A program made the position numbers and the translations under genes. The notes under the pieces were generated by a model. It did not search any database and was not told where the DNA came from. It saw nothing but the letters and a program-made list of their open reading frames with translations. A DNA stretch of 64,000 nucleotides from Pararhizobium sp. (GTDB lineage: Bacteria > Pseudomonadota > Alphaproteobacteria > Rhizobiales > Rhizobiaceae), in NCBI GenBank assembly GCA_030655075.1, contig JAURWE010000058.1, positions 62,001 to 126,000 on the forward strand. Reading direction: 5' to 3'. Shown here one piece after another: positions 45,451 to 52,614 of the stretch. Within the stretch, counting starts at the first letter, position 1, and every line of letters starts with the position of its first letter.

Positions 45451-45960
45451 TCAGGCGGTCACTTTCAAGACGGTCGGCGTATGCCCCGTCGCCTCGATGA
45501 ACCGGATCAGATCGCTGGACGCGATCGAGGTCGTCGCATCGTTGGACAATGGATGCGCGTTGACGATCTCGTTGCGCATCAGGTCTTCGTCGAGAAAGAT
45601 GCTGACATTCTGGGCCGTATCATTGATGACGCCGAAAGGCGTGACGGCGCCCGGGATAACACCGAGATATTCCATCAGCTTTTCAGGCCGGCCGAACGAA
45701 ACCTTGCTGGCAGCGCCGATGAGCGTGTGAATGGTTTTCAGGTCGACGACCGCGTGCTCCTCGACGGTCAGAAGGAAATAGTTGTCCTTCTTGTCCTTCA
45801 CGAACAGGTTCTTCGTATGACCGCCTGGTATTTCATCCCGGAGCGCCACCGATTCGGCCACCGTGAACACCGGCGCATGTGTCTTCGTCGAGTGCGCGAT
45901 GCCGAGATCATCAAGGAAACCAAACAGATCTTCAGCCGTTTTCGGCACGGTACCGGTCAT
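45451..45960 (-). CDS. Prolyl-tRNA editing protein ProX (PrdX/YbaK-type deacylase)
   Basis: 169 aa INS/YbaK domain: HAPVFTVAESVALRDEIPGGHTKNLFVKDKKDNYFLLTV with the conserved Lys in KNLF, and LGVIPGAVTPFGVIND. Standalone members hydrolyse mischarged aminoacyl-tRNAs such as Ala-tRNAPro. This gives quality control for a ProRS lacking its own editing domain, which is typical for Alphaproteobacteria. ATG 45960 follows GGAGAG. Upstream gene of the 43.4-46.0 kb minus-strand run. Confidence 0.9.
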   Translation of the reverse strand: MTGTVPKTAEDLFGFLDDLGIAHSTKTHAPVFTVAESVALRDEIPGGHTKNLFVKDKKDNYFLLTVEEHAVVDLKTIHTLIGAASKVSFGRPEKLMEYLGVIPGAVTPFGVINDTAQNVSIFLDEDLMRNEIVNAHPLSNDATTSIASSDLIRFIEATGHTPTVLKVTA

Positions 45961-46217
45961 GCGCACTCTCCATCAGTCCGACGCGTCTCAATCCGCCTTC
46001 TGATTACGGCCAACACCGCAAGAGCGCAATATTTGATCGAGGCGACGTGGCGGAAAACCCCGGAGCCCCAAGGGATTTCGAAAACACGGGCAATATTTCT
46101 TCGGCCCTTGGTCATTTCCCTGTTGCATTTAAAAAGGGCTTGGGCCATATAGCGCCCGTCGCAGCAAGTTGTCTGCGGCGCCCTTGGTCAGCCTTTACCC
46201 CGGACCGAGGATGATGA

Positions 46218-46292
46218 GCGGGTGTAGCTCAGGGGTAGAGCACAACCTTGCCAAGGTTGGGGTCGGGCGTTCGAATCGCCTCACCCGCTCCA
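46218..46292 (+). tRNA. tRNA-Gly (GCC)
   Basis: A complete 75-base tRNA with encoded CCA. Acceptor GCGGGTG/CACCCGC, D-arm GCTCAGGGGTAGAGC, anticodon arm CAACC-TTGCCAA-GGTTG reading GGC/GGU codons, T-arm GGGCG-TTCGAAT-CGCCT. A TTGCAT and CATATAG pair near 46133-46160 may be its promoter. Confidence 0.97.
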
Positions 46293-46484
46293 ATTTCTCC
46301 CAAAGACGTGTTGAAGATGCCGAAACCGCCAGACGGCGGATTTCTTTTGCAATCGGCCTCTCGAAATGACCGCCCGCCTCCGTCCAGCCTCCGCATTCAG
46401 CCCACTCCGCATGCCATGCGAATGCCTCCGCATGCCCCGACAGGAGGCGCGCTTTCAACCATTCAGCTCTGCAGATGAACGGCT

Positions 46485-47501
46485 CTAGGACCGGGTAAAC
46501 TGATAGTCGGTTTCCTGCTTGAGAACCTCGCCCGGCCGCAAGACGCCATTGGGGAAGTTTGCATGGTTGACCGCATCCGGCCAGCCCTGGGTTTCCAGGC
46601 AGAACCCTCCGAACGGGCCGTATATGCGGCCTTCGAGGCCAGGAACCGGAATGTCCATTTTGAAGCCCGAATAGAACTGGACGCCCGGTTCCGTTGTCCG
46701 GACTTCCATCGAGACACCGGAGTGCAAGCTGCGAACCAGCACCACGGCGCGTTTGGCCATGCGTGCGTTCGACAGGCAGAAATTGTGATCATAGCCGATC
46801 TTGTCGCCTTCCACCTGACGGCGCATCGGAGACATGTCGCGCAGGTCGAAGACGGTTCCGTCGACCGCTGCGACCTCGCCGGTCGGCACCTGCCGCCCAT
46901 TGGTCGGCAGATAATGATCCGCCCCGATCATGATGTCATGATCCAGCGCATCCGCCCCGCCATCGAGATTGAAGTAGCTGTGCTGACAGACGTTGCAGAT
47001 CGTCGGCTGGTCGGCTGTCGATTCATAAGTCACCGTCAGAACACCGTCGCCGTGCAGCCGGTAGGTGCAAGTGGTGGTGCAATTGCCTGGATAGCCGGCC
47101 CGGCCGTCGGGATCGACGATCTGCAGCACCAGGCTGTCGCCGCTCTGCGCGACGATCTGCCAGTTACGCTTGGCAAGGCCATCGCTGCCGCCATGCAGAT
47201 GGGTGACGCCGTTTTCGTTGCATTCGAGTTGATAGGATTTACCGTCAATCGCAAAGCGGCCATCGCCAATGCGGTTGGCATTGCGGCCCGGCGTCGCCCC
47301 GAAATAGGGAGAATGTTCCAGGTAATTCTCGAACGTTTCGAAGCCGAGGACCAGCGGGGCCGAGTGGCCTTCCAGCCGCAGATCCTGGATGACAGTTCCC
47401 CAGGTCAGGACATGGGCCGTCAGACCACCGCCCTTGAGCGTCACCCGCTGAACGGGATCACCGGCCGGCATATGGCCGAATACGCTGTTTTCTGCACTCA
47501 A
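46485..47501 (-). CDS. galM: Aldose 1-epimerase (mutarotase)
   Basis: 338 aa beta-sandwich mutarotase. GATPGRNANRIGDGRF (Arg), THLHGGSDGLAKRNW (His), CQHSYFNLDG (His) and FYSGF near the catalytic Glu (TTEPGVQFYSGF) match GalM. It interconverts alpha and beta anomers of glucose, galactose or similar sugars. I chose a TTG start at 47501 because GGAGGAG lies six bases upstream; this gives the typical length. An ATG at 47561 would extend the N-terminus through that ribosome site. Confidence 0.92.
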   Translation of the reverse strand: MSAENSVFGHMPAGDPVQRVTLKGGGLTAHVLTWGTVIQDLRLEGHSAPLVLGFETFENYLEHSPYFGATPGRNANRIGDGRFAIDGKSYQLECNENGVTHLHGGSDGLAKRNWQIVAQSGDSLVLQIVDPDGRAGYPGNCTTTCTYRLHGDGVLTVTYESTADQPTICNVCQHSYFNLDGGADALDHDIMIGADHYLPTNGRQVPTGEVAAVDGTVFDLRDMSPMRRQVEGDKIGYDHNFCLSNARMAKRAVVLVRSLHSGVSMEVRTTEPGVQFYSGFKMDIPVPGLEGRIYGPFGGFCLETQGWPDAVNHANFPNGVLRPGEVLKQETDYQFTRS

Positions 47502-47636
47502 GACCTGCTCCTCCGGCAATGCTACGGCGCGGAACCTGCTCCATTTCCCGCCAGCAGGCAACCATTAAGTCATACAATTAACCGGTTACGATTCTCACGG
47601 TAACAGCCTGATCGCCCGGCTGCAAACCACCTGCCG

Positions 47637-48086
47637 TCAGAGCGTCTTCTGATAGATGACGAAAGGCGTCTTGTCGGCAATACGGTCGTAAAGCTTGCGC
47701 GCCGTTGCGTTGAACTCTTGTGTCATCCAATAGACCTCGGGCGATCCGGCCGCGCCAGCCCGGGCGTATACAGCCTCGATCAGCGCCCTGCCGACGCCTC
47801 TGCCGCGCACATCCGGGTCCGCATACAGATCCTGCAGGTAACAGACGTAGCCATCATGCCAGCAGGAGCGGTGAAAGACATAATGCGCAAGGCCGACGGG
47901 ATGCCCGTCGCGCACCGCCAGCAGACCATGAAACTCCTGCCCACCGTTCGACAGCAGCCGGGAAAAAGTCGTGGCGAACATCGTTTCCGGCAGGACGGTT
48001 TCATAAAACGCCAGATAGGCCGTCCACAGTCGGCGCCATTCGGCTTCGTCGCCCGCTTCGATCGGCCTGATCTCTAAAACAGCCAT
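47637..48086 (-). CDS. GNAT family N-acetyltransferase
   Basis: 149 aa single GNAT domain: IRPIEAGDEAEWRRLWTAYLAFYE at the N-terminus, LQDLYADPDVRGRGVGRALIEAVYARAGAAG as the acetyl-CoA loop and YDRIADKTPFVIYQK at the end. The substrate is unknown. It starts two bases after metA on the same strand, so it is expected in the SAM-controlled transcript. Confidence 0.88.
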   Translation of the reverse strand: MAVLEIRPIEAGDEAEWRRLWTAYLAFYETVLPETMFATTFSRLLSNGGQEFHGLLAVRDGHPVGLAHYVFHRSCWHDGYVCYLQDLYADPDVRGRGVGRALIEAVYARAGAAGSPEVYWMTQEFNATARKLYDRIADKTPFVIYQKTL

Positions 48087-48088
48087 AT

Positions 48089-49012
48089 TTACCGGCCCGA
48101 TCCGATATCTTCCGGGCTGTAGGGCGTCGTCTGGTACATTTCGTTGATCCAGTTGCCGAAGAACAGATGCGCATGGCTGCGCCAGCGGTTTTTCGGTGCC
48201 AGCGCCGTGTCATTGTGCGGAAAGTAGTTGTGCGGCTGCTTGATCGGCACGCCCGCATTGACGTCGCGGAAATATTCGTCTGACAGGGACGTGGAATCAT
48301 ACTCGACGTGATTGAAGATGTAGAGACGGTTGCCCTTCTTCTCGTGCAGCAGGCAAACTCCCATCTCGCTCGACTCCATCAGGATTTCGAGATCGGGGAT
48401 CTTCTCCACATCGGCCCGGCGCACCTCGGTCCAGCGCGAAACCGGCACTTCGAAATCATCCGAAAATCCGTTGAGATAGACCGACGACGGGCTAAGGTTC
48501 CTGTGCCGGTAGATACCGAAGGCTTTTTCCTTCAGCGTATATTTCGGCACGCCGTGGAAATGATAGGCAGCCGCCATCGCGCCCCAGCAAACATTCATCG
48601 TCGAGTGGACGTTCGTCGTCGTCCAGTCGAGAATCTGCTTCATCTCGTCCCAATAGGTGACGTCCTCGTAATCCAGCGTCTCGATGGGCGCGCCGGTGAT
48701 GATGAAGCCGTCGAACTTGCGGTGCTTGATCTCGTCCCAGGTGTCGTAGAAGGCGAGCAGGTGATCTTCCGACGTGTTCTTGGCCTTGTGGCCGCCGACG
48801 CGCACCAGCGAAAACTCGACCTGCAGTGGCGAAGCGCCAACAAGGCGCGCCATCTGGATCTCCGTCTTGACCTTGTTCGGCATGAGATTGAGGAGCCCGA
48901 TCTGCAACGGGCGGATATCCTGCCGGATAGCAGCCGTTTCCGTCATGACCCGCACGCCCTCATGCACGAGGGTTTCGAAAGCGGGCAGCGTATCGGGAAT
49001 CTTGATGGGCAT
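48089..49012 (-). CDS. metA: Homoserine O-acetyltransferase (MetA family)
   Basis: 307 aa. The nucleophile is Cys142 in NVCWGAMAAAYHFHG; the His-Glu pair is in FNHVEYD. Residue 111 is Glu (GAPIETLDYEDV), which in this family selects acetyl-CoA, whereas E. coli-type enzymes with Gly use succinyl-CoA; I therefore call it an acetyltransferase (metAA). It commits homoserine to methionine synthesis. A SAM-II riboswitch lies in its leader. Confidence 0.95.
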   Translation of the reverse strand: MPIKIPDTLPAFETLVHEGVRVMTETAAIRQDIRPLQIGLLNLMPNKVKTEIQMARLVGASPLQVEFSLVRVGGHKAKNTSEDHLLAFYDTWDEIKHRKFDGFIITGAPIETLDYEDVTYWDEMKQILDWTTTNVHSTMNVCWGAMAAAYHFHGVPKYTLKEKAFGIYRHRNLSPSSVYLNGFSDDFEVPVSRWTEVRRADVEKIPDLEILMESSEMGVCLLHEKKGNRLYIFNHVEYDSTSLSDEYFRDVNAGVPIKQPHNYFPHNDTALAPKNRWRSHAHLFFGNWINEMYQTTPYSPEDIGSGR

Positions 49013-49046
49013 CGTGTCACTCGTTTAAAAAACAAAACCGGCGGCG

Positions 49047-49091
49047 AAAAAAGAATCGCGACCGGCCGTGACGCACGGCCCTTTAGCGATT
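49047..49091 (-). terminator. Terminator-like expression platform after the SAM-II aptamer
   Basis: On the minus strand GGCCGTG-CGT-CACGGCC is flanked by AATCGC and GCGATT, which can extend the helix, and CTTTTTT follows. The AATCGC arm is also part of the aptamer's pseudoknot 3' strand. Confidence 0.6.
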
Positions 49092-49133
49092 TTTTTAACG
49101 TGGCTGCAAGCCGGCCGGCCAAATCACCACGAT
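49079..49133 (-). ncRNA. SAM-II riboswitch of metA
   Basis: On the minus strand: P1 CGTGG (49127-49131) pairs with CCACG (49099-49103); loop TGATTTGGCCGGCC; conserved CTTGCA before P1 closes; then TTAAAAAAATCGCTAAAG. GATTT in the loop pairs with AAATC to make the pseudoknot. This is the classic alphaproteobacterial SAM-II form that lowers metA expression when S-adenosylmethionine is abundant. It lies about 65 bases before the metA ATG. Confidence 0.93.
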
Positions 49134-49205
49134 CAACTCAATAGCGGCAGTTGCGGCGAGAATCAATCGGGCCATCTTGGGAAGGCGCCTGCACCTTGCG
49201 GGAGC

Positions 49206-49592
49206 CTAGCCCCGGAATGCCGTGACCTCGATCTCGATCAGCATCTCCGGGCGGATAAGATCGCAGACGATCATCGTCGCAGCCGGGCGGATCGTGCCGA
49301 ATGTCTCGCCGAGGATCGGGAAGACGCGGTCCGCAAAGGTCGCATCGGTGACGTAATAATGCGCCCTGACGGTGTCAGCGATGGAGAACCCCGCCTCCGT
49401 CAGCACGGCGGAGATCGTCGCCATGCAATTGCGCGTCTGCTCTTCCACCGTCTCCGGCATAACCATCGTTGTGTAGTCGTAGCCGGTGGTGCTGGAGACG
49501 AAACACCAGTCGCCCTGAACCACGGCCCGTGAATAGCCCGCCGTCTTTTCAAAGGGCGAATCCGAAGAGATCAGCCGGCGTTTGCCTGTCAT
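49206..49592 (-). CDS. RidA/YjgF-family protein
   Basis: 128 aa. SPFEKTAGYSRAVVQGDWCFVSSTTGYD and EEQTRNCMATISAVLTEAGFSIADTVRAHYYVTD, then ATMIVCDLIRPEMLIEIEVTAFRG, follow the Rid pattern, including the Arg near the C-terminal third (IRPEM) and the final Glu. RidA members hydrolyse reactive enamines; this one belongs to a divergent branch, so activity is uncertain. ATG 49592 overlaps the preceding gene's stop (ATGA), coupling the two. Confidence 0.88.
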   Translation of the reverse strand: MTGKRRLISSDSPFEKTAGYSRAVVQGDWCFVSSTTGYDYTTMVMPETVEEQTRNCMATISAVLTEAGFSIADTVRAHYYVTDATFADRVFPILGETFGTIRPAATMIVCDLIRPEMLIEIEVTAFRG

Positions 49593-49825
49593 GGCACGAT
49601 GATGATTTTGGAAAGAATACGCCGGACCAGCGGCGCGACGATCAGCACCGCCGGAAAGGCGATGCCCCAGGAGGGCAGCCATGCTTTCACCCAGTGAAAG
49701 ACGAAATCACTGGGCATGCCGATCGACAGAGCCGTCGCCAGTCCCGACACGATGAACGACATCATGCCTGATAGCATCAGGCTGAACGCCATCATCTCGA
49801 AACGCTTGGGCAAAAACGGCTTCAT
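49589..49825 (-). CDS. DUF2798 small membrane protein
   Basis: 78 aa with two hydrophobic helices: FEMMAFSLMLSGMMSFIVSGLATAL, then WLPSWGIAFPAVLIVAPLVRRIL. This is the DUF2798 pattern: a short basic N-terminus, two helices and an Arg pair near the end. It is presumably an inner-membrane protein of unknown role. Its stop overlaps the RidA start. Confidence 0.8.
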   Translation of the reverse strand: MKPFLPKRFEMMAFSLMLSGMMSFIVSGLATALSIGMPSDFVFHWVKAWLPSWGIAFPAVLIVAPLVRRILSKIIIVP

Positions 49826-49851
49826 GAAACCCCGGCCGGTTGAACAGGCAC

Positions 49852-50457
49852 TCAGGCCCAGGGGCGCGACTGGCTGTTCTGCTTTTCAAATGTATCGATG
49901 CTGGCCGCCTTTTCGAGCGTCAGACCAATATCGTCGAGACCGTTCAGCAGGCAATGGCGCTTGAAGGCGTCGATTTCAAACGTGATGCGGCCCCCGTCAG
50001 GCCCCGTAATTTCCTGCGATTCCAGATCGACCGACAGAACCGCATTCGAACCGCGGCTGGCATCGTCCATCAGCTTGTCGAGATCAGCCTGGCTGACGAC
50101 GATCGGCAGGATGCCGTTCTTGAAACAGTTGTTGTAGAAAATGTCGGCGAAGCTGGTCGATATGACGCAGCGAATGCCGAAATCGAGCAGGGCCCAAGGC
50201 GCATGCTCGCGCGACGAGCCACAGCCGAAATTGTCTCCAGCGACGAGGATCTTGGCATTGGCATAGGCCGGCTTGTTCAGAACGAAATCCGGGTTGACCG
50301 AACCATCCTCGAAATAGCGTGCTTCGGCAAAAAGACCGACGCCGAGACCGGTGCGCTTGATCGTCTTCAGGTAATCCTTCGGAATGATCATATCCGTGTC
50401 GATGTTGACGACAGGCAGGGGAGCGGCAACGCCGGTGAGCTTGACGAACTTGTCCAT
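49852..50457 (-). CDS. leuD: 3-isopropylmalate dehydratase small subunit
   Basis: 201 aa. MDKFVKLTGVAAPLPVVNIDTDMIIPKDYLKTIKRTGLG opens the swivel domain; GDNFGCGSSREHAPWALLDFGIRCVISTSFADIF is the substrate-binding serine/arginine region. It completes the enzyme with LeuC. The two are unlinked here as in other Rhizobiaceae. The gene stands alone on its transcript; DUF2798 follows 26 bases later and may be co-transcribed. Confidence 0.97.
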   Translation of the reverse strand: MDKFVKLTGVAAPLPVVNIDTDMIIPKDYLKTIKRTGLGVGLFAEARYFEDGSVNPDFVLNKPAYANAKILVAGDNFGCGSSREHAPWALLDFGIRCVISTSFADIFYNNCFKNGILPIVVSQADLDKLMDDASRGSNAVLSVDLESQEITGPDGGRITFEIDAFKRHCLLNGLDDIGLTLEKAASIDTFEKQNSQSRPWA

Positions 50458-50601
50458 GATTTCGGCCCTTGGTGGATCGTAGCAATTCTGCGCCAGCGTT
50501 TAGAGCACTTTACCGCAAAATTGAAGGGAAATCTTGTGCCGGAACCCCGCAGAACCGGCATCCCGGGCTTTAACCTCCCGAATGGAGCGGAATCGATCCG
50601 C

Positions 50602-50847
50602 TCACATATCGATGATCGTGCCGCGTCCGTCATTCCAGACGCGCATGTCGCGGCCACTGGGCCGGGCCTCGCCATGGACCGTTGCGTGCACGGGGCGCGG
50701 CGAAAACCTGGCCGCAAGAGAGCTGCCGACCATCAGTACGGCAAGGACGCCCGCAAGCGCCAGCCCCAGCGACGCGGCGAACACGAAGCCTGCCACGGCA
50801 AGGGCGATGCCGGCGGCAGTGAAGATGACGGAACGGATGCTTTGCAT
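50602..50847 (-). CDS. Small hypothetical membrane protein (81 aa)
   Basis: The frame from the ATG at 50847 begins MQSIRSVIFTAAGIALAVAGF and has a long hydrophobic segment (residues 8 to about 45) that could be two helices, then a hydrophilic tail ending WNDGRGTIIDM. I recognise no family. The larger frame upstream on this strand is a shadow of the CoA-lyase gene. Ribosome site AAGGTCTC is modest. It could be a real small envelope protein; evidence is coding look and position only. Confidence 0.55.
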   Translation of the reverse strand: MQSIRSVIFTAAGIALAVAGFVFAASLGLALAGVLAVLMVGSSLAARFSPRPVHATVHGEARPSGRDMRVWNDGRGTIIDM

Positions 50848-50976
50848 GATGAGAGACCTTTCGTTGACCTTGATGTAGGTGTGCTCCGCCGCCGCTACAA
50901 GATGGGCCCTCAGCAATGCGGAAACAGACGTGCAAGCGCACTTGCGGACCATGGGAATTCGGGGCAAGAGTCGCCC

Positions 50977-51879
50977 ATGACATCGCTTCGAGATCATCAC
51001 CCCTTTCATATCCGGCGTTCTGTTCTGTGCGTGCCAGCCAGCAATGGCCGGGCGCTGGCAAAAGCACCCGCGCTCGATTGCGACGCGGTGATCTATGATC
51101 TCGAGGACGCCGTTCTCCACGACGACAAGAACAGCGCCCGGAAAGCACTGGTCGATCTGTTTGCCGGGCAACCGGCTCCGGCTTTCGAACGGATCATCCG
51201 CATCAACCCGCTCACTACGGACGTCGGGCAGGCCGACCTTGAAGCTGTGCTTGCCTGCAACCCCGATGCCGTGCTTCTTCCGAAGGTCGAAAGCCCGCAG
51301 GATATTCAGGACGTTGCGGACTGGTTGTTCGAAAATGATGCGCCGGAAAGGCTGCGGATCTGGGCGATGATCGAGACACCGCGCGGCGTGCTCAACGCTG
51401 CAGCCATCGCCGAGGCGGGACGTACGCGCGGCGGGCGGCTTGACTGTTTTGTGGTCGGCCTCAACGATCTGCGCAAGGAAACCGGCCTCGCCGCCCGGCC
51501 GGGCCGGGCCTACTGCATTCCCTGGCTGATGCAGGTCCTGCTCGCCGCCCGCTCCTGCGGACTGGATGCGATCGATGCCGTCTTCAACGATTTCAGCGAC
51601 GACACCGGTTTCGATGCGGAGTGCGAGCAAGGTCGCGACATGGGTTTTGACGGCAAGATGCTGATCCACCCCGGCCAGATCGGCAGCGCCAATCTCCATT
51701 TCGGCGTCAGTGCCGAGGCGGTGGTGCAGGCCACGCAGGTGATCGAGGCTTTCGCCCGCCCCGAAAATACCAACAAAGGCGTTATCAGTGTCGATGGGCA
51801 GATGATAGAGCGCCTGCATCTCGATCAGGCGCTGCGGTTGACAGCCAAAGCTGCCTCCATATCGCAAAGAAAGGCATGA
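50977..51879 (+). CDS. HpcH/HpaI aldolase/citrate lyase beta-like CoA-ester lyase
   Basis: 300 aa TIM-barrel. RRSVLCVPASNGRALAKAPALDCDAVIYDLEDAV opens the CitE/malyl-CoA-lyase family; VLLPKVESPQDI and WAMIETPRGVLNA hold the metal and substrate Glu; GFDGKMLIHPGQI is the C-terminal signature. Members cleave or form 3-hydroxyacyl-CoA bonds such as citramalyl- or malyl-CoA; the substrate here is unknown. ATG 50977 begins the conserved part; the frame continues far upstream only because it shadows leuD. Confidence 0.9.
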   Translation: MTSLRDHHPFHIRRSVLCVPASNGRALAKAPALDCDAVIYDLEDAVLHDDKNSARKALVDLFAGQPAPAFERIIRINPLTTDVGQADLEAVLACNPDAVLLPKVESPQDIQDVADWLFENDAPERLRIWAMIETPRGVLNAAAIAEAGRTRGGRLDCFVVGLNDLRKETGLAARPGRAYCIPWLMQVLLAARSCGLDAIDAVFNDFSDDTGFDAECEQGRDMGFDGKMLIHPGQIGSANLHFGVSAEAVVQATQVIEAFARPENTNKGVISVDGQMIERLHLDQALRLTAKAASISQRKA

Positions 51880-52088
51880 CCTTGAAACTTTACCGCTTCC
51901 TAACCGCCCCGGACGATGCCAGCTTCTGTCATAAGGTGACGGCGGCGCTCAACAAGGGCTGGGAACTGCACGGCTCACCCACCTATGCCTTCGATTCCAT
52001 GAACGGCACGATGCATTGCGGCCAGGCCGTGATCAAGGACGTTCCCGGCAAGGAATATACGCCGGACACCAAGCTCTCGGAACATTGA
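51876..52088 (+). CDS. DUF1737 protein
   Basis: 70 aa. LYRFLTAPDDASFCHKVTAALNKGWELHGSPTYAFDSMNGTMHCGQAVIKDV matches DUF1737, a short beta-rich domain. No function is known. It overlaps the CoA-lyase stop by four bases (ATGA) and is translationally coupled, so the two may act together. Confidence 0.87.
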   Translation: MTLKLYRFLTAPDDASFCHKVTAALNKGWELHGSPTYAFDSMNGTMHCGQAVIKDVPGKEYTPDTKLSEH

Positions 52089-52103
52089 AATACAGCGAGG
52101 GTG

Positions 52104-52538
52104 TCAGCCCTCGACATGCTCCACGCCGGCTTCGATCCGCTCCATATCGTCGTCGCTGAGCCCGAAATGGTGGCCGATCTCGTGAATGAGCACATGGGTG
52201 ATGATATCGCCCAACGTCTCTTCATTTTCGGCCCAGTAATCGATGATCGGGCGGCGATAGAGCGTGATCCGGTTCGGCATTTCGCCGGTTTCGACGGTAA
52301 AGCGTTCGCCAAGCCCGCGCCCCTCGAACAGGCCGAGGAGATCGAACGGCGTTTCGAGTGCCATGTCGTCAAAAATTTCCTCGTCCGGGAAATCCTCGAT
52401 ATGGATCGTCAGGTTGGTCGCAAGCGCGCGGAATTCATCCGGCAGGTGACCGTAGGCCTCGATGGCAAGCGATTCAAACGTATTGAGGGTCGGTGCGTGA
52501 CGCTCTCCCCAATCGTCGGTCTGGTTCATTCGGGCCAT
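52104..52538 (-). CDS. Metallopeptidase-like zincin protein
   Basis: 144 aa. The HEXXH site HEIGHHFGLSDDDM places His119, Glu120, His123 and Asp129; together with ETPFDLLGLFEGRGLGERF and NRITLYRRPIIDY it matches the DUF1025-type small zincin family (metallopeptidase family protein). No signal peptide, so cytoplasmic. Its substrate is unknown. ATG 52538 follows AAGGAACAG. Confidence 0.9.
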   Translation of the reverse strand: MARMNQTDDWGERHAPTLNTFESLAIEAYGHLPDEFRALATNLTIHIEDFPDEEIFDDMALETPFDLLGLFEGRGLGERFTVETGEMPNRITLYRRPIIDYWAENEETLGDIITHVLIHEIGHHFGLSDDDMERIEAGVEHVEG

Positions 52539-52614
52539 GTCTGTTCCTTCTGTTCCAGATATATAGCGACTTTCCTCAGCGTTTTTAAGGTCAATTTCAG
52601 CACCTTGTCCGTCC

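Noticed and set aside
49840..50976. Extension of the CoA-lyase frame upstream to give 679 codons
   Set aside because: The extra part is the complement of leuD and of the small membrane protein; the conserved enzyme starts at 50977.
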